A stretch of DNA of 64,000 nucleotides from Rhodococcus rhodnii (GTDB taxonomy: Bacteria; Actinomycetota; Actinomycetes; Mycobacteriales; Pseudonocardiaceae), in the NCBI GenBank assembly GCA_000720375.1, contig JOAA01000018.1, positions 186,001 through 250,000 of the forward strand, read 5' to 3'. Each line of letters begins with the position of its first letter. Within the stretch, counting starts at the first letter, position 1. The notes under the pieces are model-generated. The model saw nothing but the letters and a program-made list of their open reading frames with translations, did no database searches and had not been told where the DNA came from. The position numbers and the translations under genes were made by a program. Below are positions 8,426-19,203 of this stretch, in pieces.

Positions 8426-9351
8426 CGGCTCGTACGGACAAGATCGACGAACTGGCCAAGCGGGCCGCCAAGTCCGATGCCGGGGTGAGCCTGGCCGCCG
8501 CGGCCTGGCGCCGGCTGCGCCGCAACCCGGTTTTCCTGCTGGGCGCGGCGATCGTGATCGCGTTCGTGATCCTGGCGCTGCTTTCCCCGTTCCTGGCCCC
8601 GCACGACCCGGGCGAGCCGATGCTCGGCGACCAGGTCATCCGGGCCCGCAACGAAATCCCGCCGGCACAGGACGGTCATCCGCTCGGCGGTGACCAGGTC
8701 GGCCGGGACCTGTTGTCCCGTCTTCTGGTCGGCGCACAGCAGACGCTGCTGGTCGGTGTGCTGGCCACGCTGATCGGTCTGGCCGGTGGCTTGGTGCTCG
8801 GCACGCTCGCGGGCGCGCTGAGCGGGTGGGTCGACTCCACGGTCATGCGCGTTGTCGACGTGATGCTGTCGATCCCGGGCCTGCTGCTGGCGGTGTCCAT
8901 CGGCTCGTTGTTCGCCCAGCCCAACCAGTACACGGTCATCCTCGCGGTGGCCGTCGTGCAGATCCCTGTGTTCGCAAGGCTGTTGCGTGGTTCGATGCTG
9001 GCGCAACGGCACAGTGATCACGTGCTCGCCGCGCGCTCGCTCGGTGTGCGGGAGGGCGCGATCGTGTTCCGGCACATGCTGCCCAACTCGCTCGGACCGG
9101 TGATCGTCCAGGCCACGCTCGTGCTCGCGATCGCGATCATCGAGGCGGCCGGGTTGTCGTTCCTCGGCCTCGGCAACCCCGACGACCGGATCCCGGAGTG
9201 GGGCCAGATGCTCGGCCAGGCGCAGAACGTCATCGACAGCCACCCGGAGCTGGCGTTCTGGCCGGCGGGCTGCATCGTCGTGGTCGCGTTGGGTTTCACA
9301 TTGGTGGGCGAGTCGCTGCGCGAGGCTCTCGACCCGAAGAGCCGGCGGTGA
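8422..9351 (+). CDS. Peptide ABC importer permease, DppC/OppC type
   Basis: A 309-residue permease with the typical OppC N-terminal segment (one membrane span around residues 40-65), the GGDQVGRDLLSRLLVGAQQTLLVG motif region, and the coupling loop DHVLAARSLGVREGAIVFRHMLPN. The last part (LSFLGLGNPDDRIPEWGQML) is conserved in dipeptide permeases. The ATG overlaps the dppB stop (ATGA), implying coupled translation and equal dosage of the two channel subunits. Confidence 0.92.
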   Translation: MTARTDKIDELAKRAAKSDAGVSLAAAAWRRLRRNPVFLLGAAIVIAFVILALLSPFLAPHDPGEPMLGDQVIRARNEIPPAQDGHPLGGDQVGRDLLSRLLVGAQQTLLVGVLATLIGLAGGLVLGTLAGALSGWVDSTVMRVVDVMLSIPGLLLAVSIGSLFAQPNQYTVILAVAVVQIPVFARLLRGSMLAQRHSDHVLAARSLGVREGAIVFRHMLPNSLGPVIVQATLVLAIAIIEAAGLSFLGLGNPDDRIPEWGQMLGQAQNVIDSHPELAFWPAGCIVVVALGFTLVGESLREALDPKSRR

Positions 9352-9358
9352 TGTAAAG

Positions 9359-10363
9359 GTGGCATTGCTCGACGTTCGCGACCTCAGGGTCGAGTTCCGG
9401 CGCAAGGGTGAAGACCCCGTGTACGCCGTCGACGGAGTCAGCTTCCAGGTGGAGCCCGGCCAGACGGTCGGGCTGGTCGGCGAGTCCGGCTGCGGCAAGT
9501 CCGTCACCGCACTGACGATCATGGGTCTGCTGCCCAAGCGTGGCCCGCGCGTCTCCGGTTCGGCGCGGTTCGAAGGAACCGAGCTGTTGTCGTTGTCCGA
9601 CAGGCAAATGCGTGATCGGCGCGGCCGTGACCTCGGCATGGTGTTCCAGGACCCACTGTCCTCTTTGAACCCGGTGATCCCGATCGGCTTGCAGGTCACC
9701 GAGGTGCTGGAGCGCCACCGGGGCATGACCCGCCGACAGGCCACAGTGGAGGCTGCCAACCTGCTGGACAAGGTCGGCATCCCCGACCCCAAGCGCAGGC
9801 TCGACGAGTACCCGCACCAGCTGTCCGGTGGTATGCGGCAGCGCGCGATGATCGCGATCGCGCTGGCCTGCCGTCCCCGGCTGCTGATCGCCGACGAGCC
9901 GACGACCGCGCTCGACGTCACCATCCAGGCACAGATCCTTGCCCTGCTGACGGATTTGGTGCGGGACACCGAGACCGCACTGATCATGATCACCCATGAC
10001 CTCGGTGTGGTCGCCGGACTGTGCGACGAGGTGAACGTGCTCTACGGCGGCCGCGTGGTCGAACGGGCCAAGCGGCACGATTTGTTCGCAGTGCCAAGGC
10101 ATCCGTACACACACGGCCTGCTATCCTCGATCCCCCGGCTGGACGCGCCACGGGGTGAGCGGCTGTCGCCGATCAAGGGCTCGGTGGCCGACAACATCCC
10201 GTGGACGACGGGTTGCGCGTTCGCGCCCCGCTGCCCCAACGCCGTGGACACCTGCGTCGAGGTGACCCCGGAGATGGCGGCCGACCAGGTCGTGCCGGAC
10301 GACCGACTGCTGCGTTGCCACAACCCGGTCGAACCGGTGCGCGATGGGGAGGCCCTGGTATGA
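9359..10363 (+). CDS. Peptide ABC importer ATP-binding protein, DppD/OppD type
   Basis: A 334-residue ATPase with Walker A GESGCGKS (41-48), signature LSGGMRQR, Walker [14 protein letters not shown] and the H-loop MITHDLGVV. The C-terminal oligopeptide-transporter extension has the cysteine cluster [15 protein letters not shown], which in some DppD/OppD relatives binds an iron-sulfur cluster. It starts at GTG 9359, seven bases after the permease stop, and overlaps the next ATPase by four bases. With that protein it forms the ATP-hydrolysing heterodimer. Confidence 0.93.
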   Translation: MALLDVRDLRVEFRRKGEDPVYAVDGVSFQVEPGQTVGLVGESGCGKSVTALTIMGLLPKRGPRVSGSARFEGTELLSLSDRQMRDRRGRDLGMVFQDPLSSLNPVIPIGLQVTEVLERHRGMTRRQATVEAANLLDKVGIPDPKRRLDEYPHQLSGGMRQRAMIAIALACRPRLLIADEPTTALDVTIQAQILALLTDLVRDTETALIMITHDLGVVAGLCDEVNVLYGGRVVERAKRHDLFAVPRHPYTHGLLSSIPRLDAPRGERLSPIKGSVADNIPWTTGCAFAPRCPNAVDTCVEVTPEMAADQVVPDDRLLRCHNPVEPVRDGEALV

Positions 10364-11487
10364 CCGACGTTGTGACGACCGAGACGCTGGTCGAGGTCGA
10401 AGACGTCAAGGTGCACTTCCCGATCAAGCGCGGGGTCGTGCTGGACCGGACCATCGGCTACGTGTACGCGGTCGACGGAGTGGATCTGTCCATCCGGCGC
10501 GGCGAAACCTATGGCCTGGTCGGGGAATCCGGCTGCGGCAAGTCCACGCTCGGCCGTGCCATGCTCAAGCTGACCCCGTCGACGTCCGGCCGGGTCGTGT
10601 TCGACGGGACTGACCTGTCGCAGATGCGCGGCGAGGCACTGCGCAAGATGCGCCGCCGGATGCAGATGGTCTTCCAGGACCCGATGTCGTCGCTGGATCC
10701 GCGCCAGTCGGTGGAGTCCATCCTGGTCGAGGGCATGCGGGCGCACGGGCTGGACAAGGACCGCGAGGCCACGGCCAAGCGTTTGCGCTCACTGCTTTCC
10801 TCGGTCGGCCTGCCCAGCAACGCGCTGCGCCGGTACCCGCACGAGTTCTCCGGTGGCCAGCGGCAGCGCATCGGAATCGCGCGGGCGCTCACGGTCGATC
10901 CGGAGCTGATCGTGGCCGACGAGCCGGTGTCCGCGCTGGACGTCTCGGTGCAGGCCCAGGTGATCAACCTGCTTGAGGACCTGCAGGAAGAGTTCGGGCT
11001 GACCTACCTGGTGATCGCGCACGACCTCGCCGTGGTCCGGCACATCTCCGACCGCGTCGGCGTGATGTACCTCGGTGGCCTGGTCGAGGAAGCACCGTCT
11101 GACCTGCTGTACGCCGAGCCGCTGCACCCGTACACCCGGGCGCTGTTCTCGGCGGTGCCCGTGCCCGACCCGCTCGTGGAGGACAGGCGGGAACGAATCC
11201 TGCTCGCCGGCGACCTTCCGTCGCCCGCGCGCCCGCCGGCCGGTTGCCGTTTCCACACCCGCTGCCCGTGGCGCCAGGAGCAGCGCTGCGACACCGAGCG
11301 TCCGGCACTGCGGGAGATCGCCCCTGGCCATCGGGTAGCGTGCCACTTCGCCGAGGACATCAGGTCCGGGCGGCTGCGTCCACACGAAGTCAGGCCGGAA
11401 CTGATCGAGCAGGACGGCGCGGGCGGCGTTGTCGGAGCCGACGACCCGCTGGCCGGCCCGGCGTCGATCACTGAGGCACTCGGTTAG
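10360..11487 (+). CDS. Peptide ABC importer ATP-binding protein, DppF/OppF type
   Basis: A 375-residue ATPase beginning at ATG 10360 (ATGA overlap with dppD). It shows Walker A GESGCGKS, the Q-loop [13 protein letters not shown], signature [15 protein letters not shown] and Walker [14 protein letters not shown], the usual DppF versions of these motifs. The C-terminus carries the Cys-containing extension [10 protein letters not shown] and a longer acidic tail than the second copy downstream. It closes the first peptide importer operon. Confidence 0.92.
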   Translation: MTDVVTTETLVEVEDVKVHFPIKRGVVLDRTIGYVYAVDGVDLSIRRGETYGLVGESGCGKSTLGRAMLKLTPSTSGRVVFDGTDLSQMRGEALRKMRRRMQMVFQDPMSSLDPRQSVESILVEGMRAHGLDKDREATAKRLRSLLSSVGLPSNALRRYPHEFSGGQRQRIGIARALTVDPELIVADEPVSALDVSVQAQVINLLEDLQEEFGLTYLVIAHDLAVVRHISDRVGVMYLGGLVEEAPSDLLYAEPLHPYTRALFSAVPVPDPLVEDRRERILLAGDLPSPARPPAGCRFHTRCPWRQEQRCDTERPALREIAPGHRVACHFAEDIRSGRLRPHEVRPELIEQDGAGGVVGADDPLAGPASITEALG

Positions 11488-11504
11488 TGACTGTCCTATT
11501 TGTG

Positions 11505-11516
11505 TCAGTCGACTGA
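11505..11516. promoter_or_regulatory. 12-bp perfect palindrome in the gap between the two peptide importer operons
   Basis: The sequence TCAGTCGACTGA is a perfect palindrome lying 17 bases after the stop of the first operon and about 165 bases before the short leader ORF of the second. Nothing around it looks like a terminator T-run, so a binding site is possible. A 12-bp palindrome can arise by chance in 64 kb, and the support is weak. Confidence 0.3.
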
Positions 11517-11681
11517 AACAGCACCGCAGACCGCTACATTCCGTGATCAGTCCTGCGCGTCAAGGTGTTGGCCTGCCCGTGTTCCCGGATCGTGACCTCA
11601 GGGTGGTCAATCGATGGCGAACAAGGGGGCTAAGGTCGCCACCAACGGACAGATCCCGGACCGACTCGGAAGGAGTGCGTG

Positions 11682-11780
11682 ATGGCTTACCCGCTGTCGC
11701 CGCAACCCAGCCGCATGGCCTCCCGGTACAGCTGCGCTCTCACGCGCGCGATGCGACGGGTGGGTCTGGCACAGCGATGA
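11682..11780 (+). CDS. 32-residue leader ORF translationally coupled to the downstream permease
   Basis: An ATG at 11682 is preceded by GGAAGGAGTGCGTG, a strong ribosome site. The frame runs 32 codons (starting MAYPLSPQPSR) and its TGA overlaps the ATG of the permease (ATGA at 11777-11780). The permease ATG itself has no good ribosome site, so its translation may depend on this short ORF. The peptide is basic and has no recognisable domain. It may be a genuine leader peptide, or the in-frame remnant of an earlier gene start. This is inferred from signals only. Confidence 0.5.
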   Translation: MAYPLSPQPSRMASRYSCALTRAMRRVGLAQR

Positions 11781-12775
11781 CCGCTCCGATCGAGGTCACC
11801 GACTCTGACAAATCGGCACAACCGGAAGCCGTACTGGAAGGAGTCAGCCGCAAGGCGATCCAGGGCCGGTCACTCGGCCGGATCGCGTGGATGCGGCTCA
11901 AGCGCGACAAGATCGCCATGGCCGGCGGAGCCGTGGTCCTGCTGCTCGTCCTTGTCGCCATCTTCGCCCCGCTCATCGTGAAGCTGCTCGGCCATCCGCC
12001 CAACGAGTTCCACCAGGAACTGGTCGATCCCACGCTCGGCAAGCCGTACGGCGCGTTCGGCGGGATCAGCTGGGACTTCCTGCTCGGTGTCGAGCCGGGC
12101 AACGGCCGTGACCTGTTCAGCCGGATCGTCTACGGCGCGCAGATCTCCATGCTGGTCGGGTTCCTCGCCACGCTGGTGTCGGTGATCATCGGCACGGTGC
12201 TCGGCGTGATCGCCGGCTACTTCGGCGGGTGGGTCGACACGCTGATCTCCCGCACGATGGACGCCTTCCTGGCGTTCCCCCTGCTGCTGTTCGCGATCGC
12301 GCTGGCGGGTGTGAGCCCGAACGAGCTGCTCGGCCTGAGCGGCAACGGCCTGCGAATCGCCATGCTCGTGTTCATCATCGGCTTCTTCAGCTGGCCGTAC
12401 ATCGGTCGCATCGTCCGTGGGCAGACGCTGTCGCTGCGCCAACGTGAGTTCGTCGACGCGGCGCGCAGCCTCGGGGCTCGCAGCCCGTACATCCTGTTCA
12501 AGGAGATCCTGCCGAACCTGGTAGCCCCGATCCTGGTGTATTCGACGCTGATGATCCCCACCAACATCCTGTTCGAGGCGGCGCTGTCGTTCCTCGGTGT
12601 CGGCATCAACCCGCCGACACCGTCGTGGGGCGGCATGCTGACCGACGCCACCAGGGTGTACAGCGTCGCACCGCACTTCGTGATCATCCCGGGGCTCGCC
12701 ATCTTCCTCACGGTGATGGCCTTCAACCTGTTCGGAGACGGTTTGCGCGACGCGCTCGACCCGCGCGCCCGATGA
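11777..12775 (+). CDS. Peptide ABC importer permease, DppC/OppC type (second importer)
   Basis: A 332-residue permease: cytoplasmic N-terminus, first membrane span at about 50-72, the GNGRDLFSRIVYGAQISMLVG region, and the coupling loop EFVDAARSLGARSPYILFKEILPN. The end (FLGVGINPPTPSWGGMLTDA) is diagnostic for the DppC family. It is unusual in heading its operon before the binding protein, and its start overlaps a 32-codon leader ORF. It works with the DppB-type permease at 14651. Confidence 0.92.
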   Translation: MTAPIEVTDSDKSAQPEAVLEGVSRKAIQGRSLGRIAWMRLKRDKIAMAGGAVVLLLVLVAIFAPLIVKLLGHPPNEFHQELVDPTLGKPYGAFGGISWDFLLGVEPGNGRDLFSRIVYGAQISMLVGFLATLVSVIIGTVLGVIAGYFGGWVDTLISRTMDAFLAFPLLLFAIALAGVSPNELLGLSGNGLRIAMLVFIIGFFSWPYIGRIVRGQTLSLRQREFVDAARSLGARSPYILFKEILPNLVAPILVYSTLMIPTNILFEAALSFLGVGINPPTPSWGGMLTDATRVYSVAPHFVIIPGLAIFLTVMAFNLFGDGLRDALDPRAR

Positions 12776-12814
12776 CCTTGCGTCGCACACCTTGGCGACA
12801 GTGAAAGGAAACCG

Positions 12815-14569
12815 ATGAGGAAAACCAATACCCGGATAGCGGCTGTGTCCGGCGCAGTCGTCCTAAGCCTGGTGCTGGGCGCCTGTGGTGGCGACAGCGG
12901 AGGCAACGGAGGCGGCGGGACCAGCGGCACCGTCGCGTTCGACGCGGGCTCCAAGGGCGTCGTCAATGCCTCGGACAAAAAGGGCGGCACGCTGAAGTTC
13001 GCGAGCAGCGACGACTTCGACTCGACCGACCCGGGCAACACCTACTACGCGTTCGGCAACAACTTCATCCGCCTGTACGCGCGGATGCTGATGACCTACG
13101 CGTCCAAGCCCGGGACCGACGGCGCCAAGCCAGTGCCCGACCTGGCTGAGGCGCCCGGTGTGCCGAGCGACAGCAGCAAGACGTGGACGTACAAGCTCAA
13201 GAAGGGCATCAAGTACGAGGACGGCGCCGAGGTCAAGGCCAAGGACATCAAGTACGCCGTGGCCCGTACCTTCGACCGCGGTGTGCTGCGCAGTGGTCCG
13301 TCGTACTTCAAGAGCCTGCTCGCGGCCGACGGCTACGAGGGTCCGTACAAGGACAAGAACCTCGACAACTTCAAGGGCGTCGAGACCCCGGACGACTACA
13401 CCGTCGTGTTCAAGCTGAAGGACTCGTTCGCCGAGTTCAACGAGCTGGTCATGTTCAGCGGCCAGACCGCTCCGGTCCCGGCGGACAAGGACACCGGCGA
13501 GCAGTACGCGCTGCACCCGTTGTCCACCGGCCCGTACATGTGGGAAGGCAACTACAAGCCCAAGCAGGGTGGCGCGCTGGTGCGCAACCCGAACTGGGAC
13601 CAGGCCACCGACCCGAACCGCAAGCAGCTGCCCGACCGCATCGAGGTCGCCGCGGGCGTCAACGCCGAGGAGCTGGACAACCAGCTGCTGTCCGGTGACG
13701 TGCAGGTCGAGCTGGCCGGTACCGGTCTGCAGGAAGCCGCCCGCCAGCGGGTTCTCGGTGACCCGGCGCTGAAGGCCAACGCGGACAACCCGTACGCCGG
13801 GTTCCACTGGCTGGTTCCGATCAGCACCAAGGTCATCCCGAACGTGGACTGCCGTCTGGCGATCATCTACGCGGCGGACCGCGACGCCATGTGGCGTGCC
13901 TACGGTGGCGATGTCGGTGGCGAGATGTCCACGTCGATCCAGCCGCCGATCATCCCGGGCCGTCAGGCGAACGACCTGTTCAAGATCGGTCAGGGCTACA
14001 AGGGTGACGAGGCCAAGGCCAAGGAGTCGCTGGCCAAGTGCGGTCAGCCGAACGGCTTCTCCACCACGATGATCTTCCGCAGCGACCGGCCGAAGGAGAA
14101 GGCCGTCGCCGAGGCGGTCGAGCAGTCGCTGGCCAAGGTCGGCATCAAGCTGACCCTGAAGGGCTACCCGCAGGGTTCGTACACCACCGACCAGCTGGGC
14201 TCGCCGAACTTCATGGCGAACGAGAAGGTCGGCCTCGGCACCTACGGCTGGGCCGCTGACTGGCCGAGTGGCTACGGCTACCTGCAGGCGCTGACCGACG
14301 GCAAGGCGATCCAGCCGAGCGGTAACACCAACGCGCCCGAGCTGAACGACGACCAGATCAACAAGTGGTGGAACGACGTCGTCAAGATCGACAGCGCGGC
14401 CGAGCGCGAGAAGATCTACAACCAGATCGACCGCAGGGCGCTTGAGCTGGGCGCGTACTTGCCGAACGTCTACGCCAAGTCCTTGCTGTACCGGCCGGCG
14501 AACCTGACCAACGTGTACTTCCACGCTGGTTTCGGTATGTACGACTACGCCAACCTCGGCGTGTCCTGA
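12815..14569 (+). CDS. Peptide ABC importer, substrate-binding lipoprotein (SBP family 5, second importer)
   Basis: A 584-residue lipoprotein with lipobox LGAC (Cys24) and a Gly-rich linker. The mature protein has the family 5 hallmarks GGTLKFASSDDFDSTDPGN and LAEAPGVPSDSSKTWTYKLK, and the mid-protein CRLAIIYAADRDAMW segment. ATG 12815 has GAAAGGAAACCG upstream. A strong hairpin follows the gene inside the operon, which would favour high expression of the binding protein relative to the permease. It is only distantly similar to the first importer's binding protein, so the ligand probably differs. Confidence 0.92.
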   Translation: MRKTNTRIAAVSGAVVLSLVLGACGGDSGGNGGGGTSGTVAFDAGSKGVVNASDKKGGTLKFASSDDFDSTDPGNTYYAFGNNFIRLYARMLMTYASKPGTDGAKPVPDLAEAPGVPSDSSKTWTYKLKKGIKYEDGAEVKAKDIKYAVARTFDRGVLRSGPSYFKSLLAADGYEGPYKDKNLDNFKGVETPDDYTVVFKLKDSFAEFNELVMFSGQTAPVPADKDTGEQYALHPLSTGPYMWEGNYKPKQGGALVRNPNWDQATDPNRKQLPDRIEVAAGVNAEELDNQLLSGDVQVELAGTGLQEAARQRVLGDPALKANADNPYAGFHWLVPISTKVIPNVDCRLAIIYAADRDAMWRAYGGDVGGEMSTSIQPPIIPGRQANDLFKIGQGYKGDEAKAKESLAKCGQPNGFSTTMIFRSDRPKEKAVAEAVEQSLAKVGIKLTLKGYPQGSYTTDQLGSPNFMANEKVGLGTYGWAADWPSGYGYLQALTDGKAIQPSGNTNAPELNDDQINKWWNDVVKIDSAAEREKIYNQIDRRALELGAYLPNVYAKSLLYRPANLTNVYFHAGFGMYDYANLGVS

Positions 14570-14605
14570 TAAGTCGCATCGGTCAGCTGAAGGAGTGAAG
14601 GCACC

Positions 14606-14637
14606 GGGTGGTCTGCGCGAGGCCGCGCAGACCACCC
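14606..14637 (+). terminator. Strong intra-operon hairpin after the binding-protein gene
   Basis: Arms GGGTGGTCTGCGCG (14606-14619) and CGCGCAGACCACCC (14624-14637) pair perfectly over 14 bases with a 4-base loop. No T-run follows. In binding-protein operons such hairpins protect the upstream mRNA or attenuate downstream transcription, giving more binding protein than permease. Confidence 0.75.
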
Positions 14638-14650
14638 ATGGCCGCATGCT

Positions 14651-15658
14651 GTGATCGCTTACATCGTTCGTCGACTCGCGGGCGCGATCGTGCTGCTGCT
14701 GGTGATCAGCGCGGCCACCTTCGCGATCTTCTTCCTGGTGCCGCGCATCGCCGGGGTGACCGCGGACGACCTCGCCGCCCGGTTCGCCGGGAAGTCCCCG
14801 ACGCCGGAAACCGTGCAGGCCATCAAGGAACGGTTCGGTTTCGACAAATCCGTGGCCGAGCAGTACGGGATGTTCATCAAGGCGGTCGTCGCCGGGGACA
14901 CCTACCAGAGCGGTACCCGGACCATCGACTGCCCGGCGCCGTGCCTCGGCTATTCGTTCCGCACCAACCAACCGGTGCTGGAAGAGGTCACGGGCAGACT
15001 CCCGGTGACACTGTCCATCGTCATCGGTGCCGCGATCATCTGGCTGGTCTCCGGTGTGGGCGTCGGTGTGCTGTCGGCTCTGCGCCGCGGCACCGTGATC
15101 GACCGCTCGGCCATGGCGATCGCGCTGGCCGGTGTGTCGTTGCCGATCTTCTTCACCGGTCTGCTGTCGCTCACATTCGTTGTGCACCAATGGGGTCTGC
15201 TACCCCCGGTGAAATACACGCCGTTCCTGGACAATCCCGGCCTATGGGCGCAAGGGCTCATCCTGCCGTGGATCACGCTGGCGTTCCTGTTCTCCGCGAT
15301 CTACGCCCGGCTGACCCGCGCCGGGATGCTCGACACCATGGGCGAGGACTTCGTCCGCACGGCGAGAGCGAAGGGGTTGCGTGAGCGGACCGTCATCAGC
15401 AAGCACGCGCTGCGCGCCAGCCTGACGCCGATCCTGACCGTGTTCGGTCTGGACGTCGGCCTGCTGCTGGGTGGCGCGGTGCTCACCGAAAAGACCTTCT
15501 CGCTCAAGGGACTTGGTCAGCTGGCACTCGACGGGGTGATCCAGAGCGACCTGCCCATGGTGCTCGGCGTGGTCATGTTCGCCGCGCTGTTCATCGTTCT
15601 GGCCAACCTGGTGGTGGACGTCCTGTACGGCGTTCTCGACCCGACTGTGAGGCGTTAG
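14651..15658 (+). CDS. Peptide ABC importer permease, DppB/OppB type (second importer)
   Basis: A 335-residue permease with the DppB N-terminus MIAYIVRRLAGAIVLLLVIS, starting at GTG 14651. About six membrane spans follow a large external loop containing a CPAPC segment, and the coupling loop is EDFVRTARAKGLRERTVISKHALRAS. It completes the channel of the second importer with the permease at 11777. Confidence 0.92.
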   Translation: MIAYIVRRLAGAIVLLLVISAATFAIFFLVPRIAGVTADDLAARFAGKSPTPETVQAIKERFGFDKSVAEQYGMFIKAVVAGDTYQSGTRTIDCPAPCLGYSFRTNQPVLEEVTGRLPVTLSIVIGAAIIWLVSGVGVGVLSALRRGTVIDRSAMAIALAGVSLPIFFTGLLSLTFVVHQWGLLPPVKYTPFLDNPGLWAQGLILPWITLAFLFSAIYARLTRAGMLDTMGEDFVRTARAKGLRERTVISKHALRASLTPILTVFGLDVGLLLGGAVLTEKTFSLKGLGQLALDGVIQSDLPMVLGVVMFAALFIVLANLVVDVLYGVLDPTVRR

Positions 15659-15661
15659 CTG

Positions 15662-16738
<1,077 letters not shown>

Positions 16739-16742
16739 GTCG

Positions 16743-17783
16743 ATGAGCGAACTGACCTCCCCTCCCACCGCGCCCGCCGAGACCCTGCTGTCGGCATCGG
16801 GACTGCAGAAGTACTTCCCGATCCGAAAGGGACTGTTGCAGCGGGTGCAAGGGCACGTGCAGGCCGTTGACGGACTGGACTTCTCGGTGCAGAAGGGCGA
16901 AACGCTCTCCCTGGTCGGCGAATCCGGCTGTGGCAAGACCACGACGGGAAGGCTGCTGACCCGCCTGCTCGAGCCAACGGCCGGCAAGATCGTCTTCGAG
17001 GGTGAGGACATCACCCACATGTCACAGTCGAAGATGCGACCGCTGCGCCGCGACGTGCAGATGATCTTCCAAGACCCGTACTCGTCACTGAACCCACGGC
17101 ACACCGTGGGCGCGATCGTCGGAGCGCCGTTCAAGCTGCAGAAGGTGCAGACCGAGAACGGCGTGAAGAAAGCCGTGCAAGAGCTGCTCGAACTGGTCGG
17201 CCTGAGCCCGGAGCACTACAACCGATACCCGCACGAGTTCTCCGGCGGGCAACGGCAGCGCATCGGGATCGCGCGGACGCTCGCGTTGAAGCCCAAGCTG
17301 ATCGTCGCCGACGAGCCAGTGTCCGCTTTGGACGTGTCGATCCAGGCGCAGGTGGTGAACCTGCTGGAGGATCTGCAGAACGAGCTGGACCTGACGTACG
17401 TGATGATCGCGCACGACCTGTCGGTGGTCCGGCACGTGTCGGACCGGGTCGCGGTGATGTACCTGGGCAAGATCGTCGAGCTCGGCGACAGGACCGGCGT
17501 GTACGAGAAGCCGATGCATCCGTACACGATGGCGTTGTTGTCGGCGGTGCCTGTGCCGGATCCGGAGCGGAAGGCCAAGCGGGAACGGATCCGGTTGAAG
17601 GGCGACGTGCCTTCGCCGATCAATCCTCCGTCCGGGTGCCGGTTCCACACGCGATGCTGGAAGGCGCAGGAGATCTGCAAGACCGAGGAGCCCAAGCTGG
17701 TTGAGCTGGCACCGGGTCGCCGGGCCGCGTGTCACTTCCCGGAGAACACTCCGGACGCGGATCACACCGTCAAGGTGGTGTAG
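16743..17783 (+). CDS. Peptide ABC importer ATP-binding protein, DppF/OppF type (second importer)
   Basis: A 346-residue ATPase with Walker [10 protein letters not shown]-loop [13 protein letters not shown], signature [15 protein letters not shown], Walker [14 protein letters not shown] and H-loop [12 protein letters not shown]. The Cys-containing tail [15 protein letters not shown] is present. It is the last gene of the second importer operon and is followed by an intrinsic terminator and the 22-bp repeat array. Confidence 0.92.
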   Translation: MSELTSPPTAPAETLLSASGLQKYFPIRKGLLQRVQGHVQAVDGLDFSVQKGETLSLVGESGCGKTTTGRLLTRLLEPTAGKIVFEGEDITHMSQSKMRPLRRDVQMIFQDPYSSLNPRHTVGAIVGAPFKLQKVQTENGVKKAVQELLELVGLSPEHYNRYPHEFSGGQRQRIGIARTLALKPKLIVADEPVSALDVSIQAQVVNLLEDLQNELDLTYVMIAHDLSVVRHVSDRVAVMYLGKIVELGDRTGVYEKPMHPYTMALLSAVPVPDPERKAKRERIRLKGDVPSPINPPSGCRFHTRCWKAQEICKTEEPKLVELAPGRRAACHFPENTPDADHTVKVV

Positions 17784-17787
17784 CGAG

Positions 17788-17818
17788 AAGGCCCTCGTCT
17801 TTTGGCGGGGGCCTTTTT
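17788..17818 (+). terminator. Intrinsic terminator of the second peptide importer operon
   Basis: Arms AAGGCCC (17788-17794) and GGGCCTT (17809-17815) close a stem five bases after the dppF stop, followed by a run of T on the plus strand. Orientation and spacing fit rho-independent termination. Confidence 0.8.
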
Positions 17819-17849
17819 CGGTGCGCTCTTGGGTTGCTGTGGCTGGTCC

Positions 17850-18118
17850 GGCGCTTCGCTGTGGGTTGCTGCGGCGCGCGCTGGGGTTGGTTTCGGCGCG
17901 CTACTACCCGGGGTCGGCGCGATTTGGTGTGGAGCCTCTGCGCCGCAAAAGCAGGGAAACACGGGCAGGCCTGCGGCCCTGCCCGCCGACAAGCTTATTT
18001 GCGGCGCGTGGTGGGACGGGCGCGCCTCCACTTCGGTTGGGGCGCGCCTCCGCTGTGCTTCTGGCGCGCCTTCGCTTTCGGCCGGGGCGCGCCTCGCTCT
18101 GGTTGGGGCGCGCCTTTA
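17850..18118. repeat. GGCGCGCC tandem array with a 22-bp period (forward copy)
   Basis: Exact GGCGCGCC octamers start at 18019, 18041, 18063, 18086 and 18107 (spacings 22, 22, 23, 21). The 14 bases between them resemble TTCGCTGTGGTTGG. Degenerate units start at 17850, 17873, 17895 and 17916 with the same period. The block fills the 344-base gap between dppF and the convergent lacI-type gene; no gene is seen in it. The same unit occurs inverted at 35509-35653. It is not a CRISPR array, because the inter-core segments are themselves repeats. Confidence 0.9.
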
Positions 18119-18127
18119 CCTATCTAC

Positions 18128-19159
18128 CTACCGTCTCTGCGTGGACTCCCGGACGGCCAGCGAAACCGGCAACACCCGCCGACGCTGCTCCGGAGCCTGA
18201 TCCGCAAGCAAATCCAGCAGCATCTCCACCATCTGCTTGACCTGTTCAGCCGGTTCCTGGTGCACCGAGGTCAGCGGCGGGTCGGCGGCCGGTGCCAGCT
18301 TCGGGTTGTCATCGAAGCCCACGATCGCCACATCCTCGGGAACCCGCCGTCCCGCGGCCTTCAGCGCTCGCAACGCGCCAATCGCCATCGGGTCGCTGGC
18401 GGCGAACACGGCGTCCAGGTTGGGTTCGCGTTCCAACAACTTGGCCATCGCTGCCTCGCCGCCGGTCTGGGTGAAGTCGCCGTTCTCCGCTCGGCCGTCG
18501 ACCGGCATTCCTTTCTCGGCAAGGGTTTCCTGCCAGCCGGTCAGCCGGTCGATCGCCGCCGGGTGGTCCTGGGGGCCGCAGACCGTCACGATGTTGCGCT
18601 TGCCGACGCTCAGCAGGTGCTCCACCGCCATACGGGCGCCGGCGATGTTGTCGTAGTCCACTGTGTACAGGTCGGCGCTTGATCGGCCTGGGCGTCCGCC
18701 GAAGACTACGGGGACTCTCAGCAGTTTCAGTGCGACCGGCAATGGGTCGCCGCTGTGTGGGGCGAAGACCAGTGCTCCGTCGACGTGGCCGCCGTCGAGG
18801 AACTTCATCGTCCTTGGGATGTCGTCCGGGGCGTCCACGAACATCACCAGCATCTGGCTGCCTCGGTTGGCCAGTTCGCGGAACGCCCCTCGCATCACGA
18901 TCAGGAAATACGGGTCGTCGAGGACTTTCGACTCGGGTTCCGAAAGGACCAGCGCGACCGCTCCTGTCCGTTTTGTCACCAATGAGCGGGCTGCCTGGTT
19001 TGGGGAGTATCCGAGGTCTCGCGCGGCCGCGAGCACCGCCTCCCGAGCCCTCGGACTGACGTACATTTCCTCGTTCAGCGCGCGCGACGCGGTCGAGCGG
19101 GATACCCCCGCGTATGCCGCGACATCCTCGAGCGTCGGCCGGTCTTGAGTTGACCCCAC
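18128..19159 (-). CDS. LacI family transcriptional regulator
   Basis: A 343-residue repressor-type protein. Residues about 8-55 form the LacI helix-turn-helix (TLEDVAAYAGVSRSTASRAL) with hinge helix YSPNQAARSL; the rest is a periplasmic-binding-protein-like sensor domain with AIVGFDDNPKLAPAADPPLT near the end. GTG 19159 is chosen because it places the HTH at the usual distance from the N-terminus; a TTG 14 codons upstream is possible. It is divergent from the LysR gene across a short gap that holds a perfect inverted repeat. Its effector is probably a sugar or nucleoside, but nothing here proves which genes it controls. Confidence 0.92.
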   Translation of the reverse strand: MGSTQDRPTLEDVAAYAGVSRSTASRALNEEMYVSPRAREAVLAAARDLGYSPNQAARSLVTKRTGAVALVLSEPESKVLDDPYFLIVMRGAFRELANRGSQMLVMFVDAPDDIPRTMKFLDGGHVDGALVFAPHSGDPLPVALKLLRVPVVFGGRPGRSSADLYTVDYDNIAGARMAVEHLLSVGKRNIVTVCGPQDHPAAIDRLTGWQETLAEKGMPVDGRAENGDFTQTGGEAAMAKLLEREPNLDAVFAASDPMAIGALRALKAAGRRVPEDVAIVGFDDNPKLAPAADPPLTSVHQEPAEQVKQMVEMLLDLLADQAPEQRRRVLPVSLAVRESTQRR

Positions 19160-19203
19160 CTGTAGAGCATAAGCCAGAGGGGTCGAAAGATACTGTTGCA
19201 AAA

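Noticed and set aside
17850..18118. CRISPR array at the GGCGCGCC repeats
   Set aside because: The segments between cores are only 12-15 bases and are themselves copies of one motif, not unique spacers. No cas genes are in the window.
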